From: Tubiluchus corallicola
Lineage: Eukaryota; Priapulida; Priapulimorpha; Priapulimorphida; Tubiluchidae
Direction of reading: 5' to 3'
Length of the DNA stretch: 45,302 nucleotides
Assembly: GCA_030141605.1 (NCBI GenBank)
Contig: JAQGDQ010000275.1
Location: forward strand, 262,501 to 307,802
The position numbers and the translations under genes were made by a program. Of this stretch, positions 1 through 45,302 are shown one piece after another; the stretch's first letter is position 1; every line of letters begins with the position of its first letter. The notes below the pieces were generated by a model. That model ran no database searches, was not told where the DNA came from, and saw only the letters and a list, made by a program, of their open reading frames with translations.

Positions 1-904
1 AGCAACACAACTCATTTACCCTGAGAAAGCAACTAAACGAAATACGGCTGCATTTACGTGGAAAACTCGATGAATTCGTACATCCTGATTTGTTTGCGGT
101 AAATTGAACTGAGCGCAAAAAGCAAATTCTTAGCTTCTTTCCGAGTCAAAGCCACTAATAGCGCATTATAGGATTTTTTCCCATGCACAAGGATAATTTC
201 TGCTTCCTTAAAAGCAGTTTGAAATAGTTCCGTTTTCAACTGAAGAAATTGGTTGCCTAAAAATTTGGAAGTTAAACGACTGCTTGCTTTTCTCAGAAAT
301 TTTATTATTTCATTTTCAAGCGAAAAATACATGTTGACAGATGAAACCAAAGTAATACGCAAGTAAACTTAATTTATTTGAAATTTCTTTACTCTGTTGA
401 CGTGTTTTGTACTTCGCTCAGTTGATTTGTCATGCAAACAACTACAGTATCAATAAATAACAGCTGCTTCGCTGCAAATATCTCGCGTACGCAGTGCACA
501 CATACCACCGGACGTACGCTCGCACGCTCGCATGCACACACGCATACGCATGTACGTGACGATCAACTCCACTAATAGAAAAACTAAATGTTGCCATTGA
601 ATTTTAACAGGAATGGTTTTATAATACTTTCTTATTAATTCCTTGTTAATTGACCACTTGGCCTTTGAATAAGTGTTCAGATTTCTTCGAGTTCTCTGGG
701 TGGTCAAAACTGTTTCTTTTTTGTACGATAAACGCCATATTATGGTTCTCCTGGGTACCCAAAGCACTTATTTGAATTGTTTCGTATTCAAGCAATTTTG
801 AACCATATTCACCAGTAACAGCAGTTTGTGAGAGATGAAAGCTGGTGAAAATAGGTATTAAAGTAGGACATTTGATGGGCAATATGAATAGCATGCTTGT
901 ATTT
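1..904. other. Non-coding stretch, no gene seen
   Basis: This is AT-rich sequence upstream of the first recognised exon. Only short chance frames occur. Positions 511-556 hold alternating CGCA/TGCA-type dinucleotides resembling 40835-40895. No exon with homology to the alpha2delta N-terminus was found here. Confidence 0.5.
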
Positions 905-1330
905 TCTTAAGGGAAAGGCCAAGTCTTCTGGAAAGTTAGGCTTAGTTCAATGTTAGCGAAAAATGCTAGTAATAATAATAAAATAAGCACCTCGTGTAAT
1001 TAGTAAAATCACTTTAAACTCGCGATCACTTCATGTTTGGGCGCTCCCATTTTGAATGCAGATTATTGTTCCAATGACGTCATTCACCGTGAAGAAAAAT
1101 AGCTCACTGTCAATCTTCGTCAAAAGTATAAGTTTTTACAAAAAAAATTAGGTAGATAGTTTTGAAATTTTTTGCGTGAACACTAAGTATGCTGCGGGAG
1201 TTTGAATTAGTTTTTGCAGCGTGCAGTTACGGAAAGCCAACGTGCGCTTGCGAAAAGTCACTAAGTTTCCCAGTTACGTCATGATTTTCAAGTGAATAAC
1301 GTCAACCACCACGCCTGAAAATTTCTATTC
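905..1330 (+). repeat. Dispersed repeat family C, copy 1
   Basis: About 425 bp, shared with 39940-40373 on the opposite strand and, in part, with 19765-19990. The conserved core includes aaagttaggctta, aattagtaaaatcactttaa and ccaatgacgtcattca. No coding capacity, so it is non-autonomous. Confidence 0.75.
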
Positions 1331-1478
1331 AGCGCTAGTATATTTTAAATTTATGCTTTATAGATAGCTTCTTTCTTATATTTTTCTAAGTTTAAATGAT
1401 AACAGTAAAATAAACCCAACATACTGAGTGACTTGTTCTTTCCTTTAAAATCGATGTTATTCTGTAATTGTTTTACGT

Positions 1479-1916
1479 CAGTGGTTCCCAACCTTTTGTT
1501 GACGGTGACCCCTTTCCAGAACCCTGGATCAAATTGCGACCCCACGAAGAACATAATCACATGTTATACCATTAAATATCATTATATCATTCATATGATG
1601 GTTGCACCTGTTTCTCAGCGACTAGTATTGCAACGCAATAGGTATCTAAGGAGACCCAACGTCAAGGGACAGACTTTCGTTAGACTGTACAGAACAACGC
1701 GCATTTTCATTTTCCCGGAAAATCAAACATTGGTATGTCGCGTTCAGGGCGGGAAAAGTCTGTTTTACTTCCCAGAACAAAATATATAATGGGAGACTGA
1801 GGAAACAAGACTTACATACTTTTCATGAAAAGAGCATTTTGTAAAAATCGTTTTTGGACTAGCCCGATATCCCACGAAAAGTGCTTCGCGACTCCAATTG
1901 GGGTTGGAAACCCATG
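1479..1916. mobile_element. hAT-like non-autonomous transposon (MITE), 438 bp
   Basis: The left end cagtggttcccaacc and the right end (reverse complement catgggtttccaacc) form imperfect terminal inverted repeats. An 8-bp direct repeat flanks it: ttttacgt (1471-1478) and ttttacat (1917-1924). The 8-bp target duplication and CAGTGG-type ends are typical of hAT elements. It has no transposase. Confidence 0.75.
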
Positions 1917-1924
1917 TTTTACAT

Positions 1925-2261
1925 AGTTTATGCTTTCTTATTTAAAGTTAAATGAATTGAATTGCTTTGTACAGTAAGAGAAGGCTTATTAGGGTGCATA
2001 GATAAACTTTCTATTATTAATAAGTCCCAGTTATATGTAGCTCTGGTCACAAATGCTGAAATTATTAAAATCAGCTTTGTGGCCAGAGACGCAAATATGG
2101 TCTTTTATGCTGTATTGCGGAGAATTTTTTAATTTTTTGTCAGTTCTAGACGAAATACTCAAATGTTCACAAATACTCATGCGTGTTGCACAAGCTCTTT
2201 GTATCAGACCAATTTGTGCATTAAGCAATTTTACAGCGCACAAGTCGTTATAGGTAAACAA
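1925..2261 (-). mobile_element. Penelope-like element 3' fragment (minus), broken
   Basis: On the minus strand it encodes CEHLSISSRTDKKLKNSPQY and SIKDHICVSGHKADFNNFS. This resembles the C-terminal GIY-YIG endonuclease region of Penelope-like retroelements (EHLxISxRTGK...SxIxDHxxxCxH...DFxIL). A stop breaks the frame after DQSYI. It is the inverted partner of 2917-3217. Confidence 0.65.
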
Positions 2262-2813
2262 TACATGATGTATCCTGATATGGGTTATAACACATATTAA
2301 TCTTATTTTATGACAAATAAAGATTATAATACACCCTTATAATAGTCCTACGTACAAATAAGATTTTCCGTTAATAATAATTATTACGCACGTATATATA
2401 TAATTCCTATACTAGTTTATGCTTAATAATAAGATCGAATTAGACCATATTTCCACGAGCTGAACCCAATTATCAACGTGATAAGGATCCATTACTGTTG
2501 ATTATGTCACATTGCAACGTTATATTTGTATAAATGAAGCCATAGGTTAAGCAACTAAATGTGTAAAAGCATCTCATTCTTTAAGGGAGTTACGTACGAG
2601 TTTTTGAAGCCATATTTCATAGCACACATGCGTGCTGTCTTGTTTTCTCAACTTACATTACTGTTTTCACAACAAACAATTATACGGAAAATGTCTAGAG
2701 TATTTTAGCACTGAAGTAACGCAAGCGTGGTTAGTTGTTGTAATTAATCTCTTTGATCCAAGCCAATTTTTATTACAGGCGTATAAAAACAAAAAAACAA
2801 AATCTGTCATATT
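2262..2813. other. Spacer between inverted Penelope-like ends
   Basis: AT-rich sequence with no recognisable gene. It is the loop between two inverted copies of the same retroelement end. Confidence 0.5.
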
Positions 2814-3217
2814 GTGAAACAACAGTACCCCCATATTCAGCTACGTATTGTGTTAAAACCTGGCAATAATTTAGGCTCTTTTTTCCATTTAAAGACAAAA
2901 TACGCACACTCTTACAGTCTGGTCTTATGCTGCTTACCATGGCAAAAACATTCAGACACTTTAAAGGAAGAATTTGTGAACATTTGTATATTTCGTCTAA
3001 AACTGGCAAAAAATTAAAAAATTCTCATCAACACAGCATAAAAGACCATATTTGTGTCTCTGGCCACAAAGTTGATTTTAATAATTTCAGCATTGTGACC
3101 AAAGCTACACATAACTGGGGCTTATTAATAAAAGAAAGTTCATCTATGTACCCTAATAAGCCTTCTCTTAATGTACAAAGCAGTTCAAATCATTTAACTT
3201 TATTTTCAAACACCTAG
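2814..3217 (+). mobile_element. Penelope-like element C-terminal fragment (plus), frameshifted
   Basis: The first part reads QYPHIQLRIVLKPGNNLGSF, like the linker before the endonuclease of Penelope-like elements. After a frame change near 2935 it reads RICEHLYISSKTGKKLKNSH, SIKDHICVSGHKVDFNNFS and LLIKESSSMYPNKPSLN, the GIY-YIG region up to the usual ESLxIxxxxPxLN end. The Cys pair and reverse-transcriptase domain are missing, so it is a dead fragment. Confidence 0.75.
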
Positions 3218-3506
3218 CTGCATCAGTTTCTTTTCGTCAGGTCTGCTTAATCATTACTTATTTGGCTTTTGTAAATACGTAATCAGTGCATAGGTTACTG
3301 TATCAATTTACTTACTGGTCTGTTTATTCATTCCTTAATTAGTGCATAATAGGCTCTGCATTATACAAACTGGTTGTATGTTTGCAAAATTACCACTGAT
3401 TATGGAAGCAGTAGCTTGTCGAAACGTTTGGCACGATTTTAATTTTGAACTTCTTAATGCAAAAGTTTTAATAAAGTCTTTTTGAGAATGAAGTCTTTTG
3501 TTTCAG

Positions 3507-38570
<35,064 letters not shown>

Positions 38571-38689
38571 CAAGAGCTTTCACTACAAAACTGGTTTAAA
38601 TAGTCACAATTTTTGATTGAAAAATTTGAGTGTTTCTTGCAACAATGTTGGATGTTAACTTTATTTAAACATGTGTTAATTGTTCTATA

Positions 38690-39185
38690 TTTTAAAGCAA
38701 AAGAAAACACTCTTCATAAATAAAGCTTAAAAAGTTTGTCTTGAAACTTTGCACCACTTACAGGCTGTCTTACTGCATACAGAGTTTGCGTCGGCAGTAA
38801 CACTGTATAAAATCTGTAAATTTAAACTCCCTCAATGATTACTAGGCACAGCCATTTTAAGGGTAAGTCGTTTGAAACAAGCTTAAATAATATTGCATAA
38901 AGTTTGAAAAAATGGCCAGAGCATTCGTAGCGCATGCTTCGCCAGCTAAGCCAAAGTTTATATTACCTTAATAAGATCAATGTGTTTTTGGTGAATCAGT
39001 GGTGCACACTGGGATGGCAATGCATGCTGTTTTACCAGGTGGCAAGAATATTTTAAATTATTCAGAATTTTCTTTTCTAGTTACATTAGTCTTTCACACA
39101 AGTAAGGGTAACACTAAGTAAGATAAGTTTGTATTGAAAGTTTTTGAGGACATACTTAAAAAAATTCCCTTTTCTGCTCCTTTAA
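38690..39185 (+). repeat. Dispersed repeat family B, copy 5
   Basis: Runs from ttaaagcaaaagaaaacact to cccttttctgctcctttaag. It overlaps the expected 3' UTR of the alpha2delta gene and carries the AATAAA at 38719. Confidence 0.85.
38719..38724 (+). promoter_or_regulatory. Candidate polyadenylation signal AATAAA for the alpha2delta gene
   Basis: AATAAA lies 149 nt after the stop codon, at the start of a family-B repeat copy. No earlier AATAAA is seen after the stop, so it is the best candidate for the mRNA 3' end, although the true site could be further on. Confidence 0.45.
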
Positions 39186-39545
39186 GTTTCGTTATTCTTG
39201 CAGTCTTTGCATTAAGTGCCTTCTTCTAACTTCACTTGGTTATGTGTGATTTTAAATTACATGTAAAAACAGCCATTGTATTGTGTAAATCAGTGAGCTT
39301 GGCATTTTTACTTATCTGCTTTTGTACAACTGCTGTGTTATATTCTTAATAGTAAAAGGATGCAGACATGCGTTTCATTGAAATTGTGGTTCGAAGTCAC
39401 TTTAAAGCATATGTAAAGCATCTTAAGCTGTATGTAAACATTGTTCAAAATCAAGTATGCACCTGTGCTAAGATCAGAAATTCACTGGGACTCTGAAGCT
39501 TTCTTGTCTGATAGTTGTGTAATGCATACAACGCGTTGATATTTA

Positions 39546-39760
39546 AGGCAAAACCGGACTCAATGTTAAACTGTAGGTCAAAACTATCTACTCTTTAAAA
39601 TATTGAAAGGAAAGTACTATTTTTTAAAGAATGACTTACGTAAAACTATAATTACCACACAAACGCACTTTCGCGTTCGCGCCACCAGTTCTTCACGGTT
39701 ACACGTATTTCGTCATTCGCTAGTTAGAAGGACACTGGTCATCCTGTCTTCCTTTAGCTG
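39546..39760 (+). repeat. Dispersed repeat family A, copy 7, internally deleted
   Basis: The first 190 bp (ggcaaaaccggactcaatgt to gctagttagaaggacactgg) are joined directly to the last bases (tcatcctgtcttccttta). About 400 bp between them are missing. Confidence 0.85.
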
Positions 39761-39939
39761 AAAACTTGCTAACTTTGCAATCAGACTTGACTAAAAAGAA
39801 TTGGAACATGAAAGTGGCTCCCTGTGGCGTGGTTCATCCAGTATGTTGGGTTTGTTTTACTGTTGTCACTTAAGCTTAGAAGAATATAACAAAGACATTT
39901 GCAAAAAATTTCTATAAAGCATAAATATACTGAATAGAA

Positions 39940-40373
39940 ATTTCTATGCGTGGTGGTTGCCGCCATTCTTTTGAAATTTATGACGTAACTGGTGAACTTC
40001 GTGACTTTTCGTAAGCGCATCGTGGCGTTTCGTAAGCGCCCACTGCTTAAACTAATTCAAACTTCTGCAGCTTACCTAATATTCACGCAAATTTTTTTAC
40101 AAAATCAGCTATCTAACGTTTTTGTAAAAACTTATTACACTTTTGACGAAGATTGACAGTGGTGCGCTGCTTTTCTTCGAGAGACGAATGACGTCATTGG
40201 AAGAAGAATGTGCATTGAAAACGGGAGCACCCAAGCATGAAGTGATCGCGAGTTTAAAGTGATTTTACTAATTACACGAGGCGCTTGTTGCAGTTTTATT
40301 ACAAAATCCTTCTAAGTTTTTTGTGAATACGGAAGTAAGCCTAACTTTCCAGAAGGCTTGACCTTTCCTTTAA
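39940..40373 (-). repeat. Dispersed repeat family C, near full length
   Basis: Complement of 905-1330 along its whole length, including gaatgacgtcattggaa and agtgattttactaattacac. Confidence 0.85.
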
Positions 40374-40572
40374 TGAGAACAGAATTTTACACTTTTCTTC
40401 TTTTTTACCATTAAGTATGTGTATGTATATGTATTCATGCATATGTGTCTATGTGCATGTGTATGTGTACCTACATCTGTCGTTACAGCTTTGCGTCACA
40501 TTTTGTATTTAACGTGACCAGTATATTCTTGTATAGTCAAAAGAAAGAAAAACGAAAATATGAAAGACTAAA

Positions 40573-40645
40573 AAGCACGATCTGGATTTGAACCAAGAAC
40601 CTTTCAGGCAAAAGTAATCAAAGGCCGCCCACTAGTAGTTCTGAA
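40573..40645 (-). repeat. tRNA-like remnant
   Basis: The minus strand has an A-box-like actagtgggcggcc and a B box ggttcaaatcc with about tRNA spacing, but the stems do not pair well. It shares the ctggatttgaacc side with 4666-4738. A decayed tRNA or SINE head. Confidence 0.3.
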
Positions 40646-40649
40646 AATC

Positions 40650-41400
40650 AGCTTATACGTAAATGATTTACTATATTATCACTATCATTTACTTTTATTG
40701 CATTATTTTTAGGTAAATCTTATTTCATTAATATGAAATACTTTATTACTTTCTTCCATACAATGTATTACATTTAACTCAGGGACATGTATCAGCCACA
40801 AAATGTGTTTCCTTTGAAAAGCTCCCTTTCACGCCTGCAAGCATGCATACACAAACACGCACGAGCACATACACGCATGCACACACGCTCGCAGATACGT
40901 TAAGGTAGATCTTCTCTTAATTATTATTAATAAATTTATTTTGTAAACTAGTTACAGTTGTCTCTGTATAGTAAAACATTCTTATATTGTTTTACGTTTT
41001 GATGTTACTATATCAAATCTGCGCTTGTAATGTATGCAACGTTTCTTACAGAGTACATATTTTTGTAAGCAATGAGGTATAGAATATGTAAAAACTGCGT
41101 TATATTTTTTGCAAGTGCAAGCTTGTTATTAATGATTACCGCACATAGCATAAACTAAAATTTTTTGTACTGTAGTTATTTACCCCTTTCTAGTGATTCT
41201 TTGTGTTTTCATTTCTAGTTTTAAACTTTTCAAAGCCATTAGCTTATTCAGCTGCTTGCAGCCATTTTCAGAGCGAAATTTAGTTGTTCTTAACTTTTTC
41301 AATAAATCAGCGGAAACATTTAGTTTAGTGTTTTGTGTTTTTAAAGTATGTTAGTTTTTACGAACGAAAGTGTTATTAAATTTTGAATTCTGCTTATTTG
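40650..41400. other. Intergenic sequence, nothing recognised
   Basis: Contains a cacacgcacgagcacatac purine/pyrimidine stretch (40835-40895). Nothing else supported. Confidence 0.4.
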
Positions 41401-41411
41401 GTAGCTAATTG

Positions 41412-41715
41412 ATATTTATTCGTTCATTCGTTCGTTCATTCATTCGTTCATTCATTCGTGCATTCGTTCATTTGTTTATTAAAAAATTCATTCATTTGTT
41501 CATTCGTTCATTCATTCCTTCGTTCGTTCGTTCGTTCGTTCCTTCATTCATTCGTTTATTTATTTATTTATTCATCTATTCAATTATTCACTCGTTTAGT
41601 TATTCCGTTATTCATTTGTTCATTCTGTTAGTTATTCATTCATTTATTTGTTTTTTCGTTCGTTCATTCATTCATTCATTCATTAGTTAGATCATTTATT
41701 CATTCACTTATTGGT
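41412..41715. repeat. (TTCA/TTCG)n tetranucleotide repeat, about 300 bp
   Basis: Imperfect cattcgttcattcgt run. The open frame over it (Arg-Ser-Phe-Ile) is an artefact. Confidence 0.96.
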
Positions 41716-41814
41716 ATTTATGATTTCATTTTATCAGCATGCTGCATATTATCAATTTGTGTTCAGAAAGTTGTAGCACTTTTGTGAGTTAATTTTGCAG
41801 TGTGTCTGTCAACA

Positions 41815-42169
41815 GGATGAAGCTATTACCTATGTTTCTAAACTAGTAATAGCTAAATTACATGGCGCTACAAATTGCGGCAATGTCGTTGTTATCACAA
41901 ACTTGTACAGAAAAGGTTCAATTATTTTCACAAACTCGTTCGAAAGTTACCATGAGTCAGTTTCAGATAATGTACCTGCACTCATCACTAAAATAATCAT
42001 TGAATCATTGATTCGCTTTGTAGTTTCTTGGCACGGCCACACCTCGCCATCACATAGGATATCCTGTATTATCAAATATGGTAAACGTACCTATATTATG
42101 ATAATGACTACTGAGTTTACTATGTACGTCTTAACTGATGCAGTACCAGCTTGTCCAGTATATGAATAA
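41815..42169 (+). other. Open reading frame of unknown meaning, 118 codons
   Basis: This frame is open from an acceptor-like tcaacag to a taa at 42167-42169 (DEAITYVSKLVIAKLHGATN at its start). It could join alpha2delta exon 24 in phase, but it lacks a hydrophobic tail and resembles no family terminus, while exon 25 does. I do not recognise it. It may be a chance frame or a remnant. Confidence 0.15.
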
Positions 42170-42206
42170 CTGCCCTGGGCTGCGTCATAGACAATGGTTG
42201 TGGCGA

Positions 42207-42214
42207 CATATAAT
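42207..42214 (+). promoter_or_regulatory. Candidate TATA box of downstream gene
   Basis: The motif catataat stands about 30 bp before a plausible start region near 42240 and about 100 bp before a strong donor (aat|gtaagt at 42313). Its role rests only on position relative to the predicted first exon. Confidence 0.3.
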
Positions 42215-42239
42215 AGAGGCACTTTCTATTAGTTCTGGA

Positions 42240-42312
42240 ACTTTTGCGCTGAAAATCAAAACGTTGTGGTGACAGTGTGCTTTTGAAAAGTCAAAACGGC
42301 GAACACAAAAAT
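42240..42312 (+). other. Putative 5' UTR exon ending in AT of a split start codon
   Basis: The sequence ends acaaaaat|gtaagt, a perfect donor. The next coding exon starts with G and then AAA. Splicing would make ...caaaaATGaaa, a start codon with A at -3. The 5' limit is a guess from the TATA-like motif. Confidence 0.4.
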
Positions 42313-42325
42313 GTAAGTAGCAGTT

Positions 42326-42680
<355 letters not shown>

Positions 42681-42891
42681 TTGTTGACCATATAATTAAT
42701 ATTTACAATCTTTAGCAGGGATAGCAAAATTGAAACATTGCATAGTCCAAAACTTTCTACTTATAATACGAAAGTTAAAGAGTTTAGAATAACGTACTCA
42801 AGTTCACAATATACTTAATTTACTATCAGTAAAAAATACGATGACTGAGCTGGGCTTACAGAATTTTTACGAACGTCTGATTGATTTACAG

Positions 42892-43036
42892 GAAAAGAGA
42901 AATACTGGGATTTACGATCGTTCTGGTCTCCAGTTTTATTGTTCCTACGAAAAATCAAGAGAATTTTGAGGAAAAGGGAGTCATGTGGGAACGATCCGGT
43001 CATTTTGAAGGCGACATTATCTTGCCCAATAAAACT
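42892..43036 (+). CDS. First coding exon of a putative astacin-family metalloprotease (partial)
   Basis: Acceptor gatttacag, donor gtaagt. The exon starts with the last base of a codon, and 48 codons follow. If the preceding exon ends in AT, the protein begins with Met, then KREILGFTIVLVSSFIVPT, a good signal peptide with a charged start and a hydrophobic core. It continues ENFEEKGVMWERSGHFEGDI and ILPNKT. The F-x-G-D motif (FEGD) is the aspartate switch that occupies the active-site zinc in astacin zymogens. The catalytic domain (HExxHxxGFxHE) is not in the window and should lie past 45302. The family call is good; the exact start is inferred. Confidence 0.6.
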
Positions 43037-43109
43037 GTAAGTACTGCCTATCATTAATAATACGTTACATGTGTAGGCTGTTCGAAGTTTTATTCTTATA
43101 ATGTATATT

Positions 43110-43185
43110 TAGCAGTTGAAGTGAAGTAACGCTAGCTCTGGTTGGTAAGTGAATGGGTGAATCACCAAGAAAATTAAATTTTGGG
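43110..43185 (+). repeat. Second 5S rRNA-like fragment
   Basis: gaagtgaagtaacgctagct followed by ggttggtaagtgaatgggtg resembles the 5S rRNA internal promoter and the copy at 15071-15112, but is more diverged. Confidence 0.45.
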
Positions 43186-43199
43186 CGGATTCATCTGCA

Positions 43200-43450
43200 A
43201 AACTCAACCCATAGGGAACAGAAAGAACAAGTAACTGAGCAGAAGGATTAATTACGTCAAAGCTTTGCACACACTATATCGAATCTATTTTCTCTTTAAA
43301 ATTTCGTATAAAAAGCCTTGGTACGTTTTACAAAGCCTGCAATCTTGAAGGGTCTGATTGGAGCAGTGACCCACAGAATTCATTATCGTCCAACACTAGT
43401 GGCGACTCGTAGCTAAAATTGCTGGGGGCGTTGCTTCAGAAAATATTAAG
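43200..43450 (+). repeat. Degenerate copy of inverted-repeat family
   Basis: gaaagaacaagtaa, attacgtcaaagc-ttgca, tcgaatctatt and gcctgcaatcttgaa match the spacer and right arm at 44590-44945 in order. Confidence 0.6.
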
Positions 43451-43700
43451 CCTTTGTTTTAATAAACGAAACGAACATGTAATTTTAATATTGTAGTTGT
43501 AATTATAAACAAACAAACATATGAAAGTTCATACATAAACTTGATAAAATCCTAAACAAAAATATTTTTTACTTACTAATAGCCTAAAATGTCGCAATTC
43601 AAGCTTGATCCATTCTCGGTAAGCACGTCACAACTGACAACAAACTGTGTGAGCGACAGTACTTTCTCTACCTGGACTCAGACGCATGCACACAGCACCC

Positions 43701-44354
43701 AAGCACTGCGTTGTTAGAGTGCACTGTGCTGGGCTGTGAAGCAAACAGTACTACCCTCACGTACTTTGGTTCCATACAAGTATAAAGAAAGAACTAAAGA
43801 AAAAAGACCAATTATATTGAATATTATCGATAATATTGAGTCGAAATAGCGGATGCTTGCAGTTCCACAGTACCTATACACGAGCCACCACTAGCCAACA
43901 CATTTCTTAAGTTGACCTTGAATACTGATCTACGCCAATTTTTAATGCCGGGTTTTTAGGACAGCTCCAATAACTTTAGCTTACCTGAGCTCCGGTGAAC
44001 TTCGATGGCATTCAGTTAAATCGGGGAAAGCCCATCCCAGAGTTTTAAGGTCACTGCTTCGACCATACTTTCAAGATTGCAGGCTGGGTGTGACGTACAA
44101 GACACCCATACTAAATTTTGAGGGGATAATAGATTCGCTACATGATACATAAATCTTCACCAAGCAAATATATATACATATATATATATAAAAATAAAGT
44201 AATATAAATACAAGTATATCTATTTGAGTTTATTTGTATTTATATTACTTTATTTTGGCTGCACTTCTGTTGCGTACATATATTTGCACGTGGAGGATTC
44301 ATGTATCAGTTTTAAAAACTGTCTAAAACCAAAATAAACTCTGTTTACACTAAT
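43701..44354. repeat. Large inverted repeat, left arm
   Basis: Complementary to 44657-45302 almost throughout, for example ggaaagcccatcccagagtt and aagttgaccttgaatactga. The arm may begin earlier, because the partner is cut by the window end. Confidence 0.95.
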
Positions 44355-44656
44355 TTGTTTTAGCTTGCTTGTTCTGGAATTAACGATAGGATTTGGAAAA
44401 AAGGTTGTGGTCAGCAAGGCAATAACCAAGATACAAACGACGCTGCATACTTATAATGTTGACAACTGTAGCAGGACCGAAACTTAGTTTATTGTTATCA
44501 GTACCGAAGTGTTATATATTCTCAACATTATTTTAAGATCGGAACTCCTGGCTACAGGGTGGTTCATAGTTTTTTGCTTAGACGGTATAGAAAGAACAAG
44601 TAATAGTACAGAACGATTTATTACATCAAAGCATTGCATCGCATAATAGCAAATCT
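44355..44656. other. Spacer of the large inverted repeat
   Basis: 302 bp with no open frame of note. Its right half (44590-44656) matches 43215-43290. Confidence 0.8.
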
Positions 44657-45302
44657 ATTAGTGTAAACAGAGTTTATTTTGGTTTTAGACAGTTTTTAAA
44701 ACTGATACATGAATCCTCCACGTGCAAATATATGTACGCAACAGAAGTGCAGCCAAAATAAAGTAATATAAATACAAATAAACTCAAATAGATATACTTG
44801 TATTTGTATTACTTTATTTTTATGTATTTATGTTGTATATATATTTGCTTGGTGAAGATTTGATGTATCATGTAGCGAATCTATTATCCCCTCAAAATTT
44901 AGTATGGGTGCTTGTATGTCACGCGATGCCTGCAATCTTGAAAGTATGGTCGAAGCAGTGACCTTAAAACTCTGGGATGGGCTTTCCCCGATTTAACTGA
45001 ATGCCATCGAAGTTCACCGGAGCTCAGGTAAGCTAAAGTTATTGGAGCTGTCCTAAAAACCCGGCATTAAAAATTGGCGTAGATCAGTATTCAAGGTCAA
45101 CTTAAGAAATGTGTTGGCTAGTGGCGGCTCGTGTGTAGGTACCGTGAAACTACAGCATCCGCAATTTTCACTCAGTATTATCGATAATATTCAATATAAT
45201 TGGTATTTTTTCTTTAGTTCTTTATTTATACTTGTGTGGAACCAGAGTATGTACTGTTTGCTTCACGGCCCAGCACAGTGTACTCTAGCAACGCAGTGTT
45301 TG
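44657..45302. repeat. Large inverted repeat, right arm (cut by window end)
   Basis: Inverse of the left arm with scattered substitutions and small indels. A diverged relative in this orientation lies at 13880-14285, showing that the sequence is a dispersed family. Confidence 0.95.

Noticed and set aside
1-3506. N-terminal exons and signal peptide of the alpha2delta gene
   Set aside because: No frame here resembles the expected N-terminal region. The open frames belong to transposon remnants or chance.
41409-41690. RSFIRSFI-type protein
   Set aside because: Translation of the TTCA/TTCG repeat.
41815-42169. Open frame that could splice in phase to alpha2delta exon 24 as a terminal exon
   Set aside because: It gives 118 residues with no hydrophobic GPI-type tail and no family similarity. 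The exon at 38472-38570 fits phase, position and C-terminal character far better.

Overview
The window is nuclear DNA of an animal, most likely a marine invertebrate. It is AT-rich, with GT-AG introns averaging about 1.4 kb, very short exons, and many microsatellites, minisatellites and small transposon remnants (tRNA- and 5S-headed SINE-like pieces, hAT-like and other inverted-repeat elements, LINE tails, Penelope-like ends). I cannot name the species from the sequence. There is no prokaryotic gene structure.

One gene fills most of it. Positions 3507-38570 (+) hold 25 coding exons of a voltage-gated calcium channel alpha2delta auxiliary subunit, closest in motif to the vertebrate CACNA2D3/CACNA2D4 class. 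I assembled them from splice sites, phase and homology. They give 3036 nt in one continuous frame (1011 residues plus stop): the VWA_N tail, the VWA domain with a DVSGS metal site, the Cache region, the delta part, and a hydrophobic C-terminus typical of a GPI-anchor signal. The signal peptide and first N-terminal exons are not recognisable in 1-3506 and probably lie upstream. Two introns use GC-AG splice sites, and two exons carry a second in-phase strong donor. A 1018-bp segment holding one 122-nt exon is duplicated in tandem (26552-28587) with almost no divergence.

The introns carry dispersed repeats. Two recurrent families (called A and B here) have seven and five copies. A third (C) has three copies. 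There is an inverted pair of Penelope-like element ends (1925-3217), a hAT-like MITE with an 8-bp target duplication (1479-1916), LINE C-terminal fragments (14520-14660 and 28390-28670, both minus), a 45-bp minisatellite, and long runs of AGAAT, ATT, GAT/GAC, CT, CTGA, TTCA and AGT.

Downstream of the calcium-channel gene (38571-45302) a second gene appears to begin. A 145-nt exon (42892-43036) encodes a signal peptide followed by the F-x-G-D 'aspartate switch' of astacin-family metalloprotease propeptides. Its start codon seems to be split by an intron that contains the AGT microsatellite. The window ends inside a large inverted repeat (arms 43701-44354 and 44657-45302).
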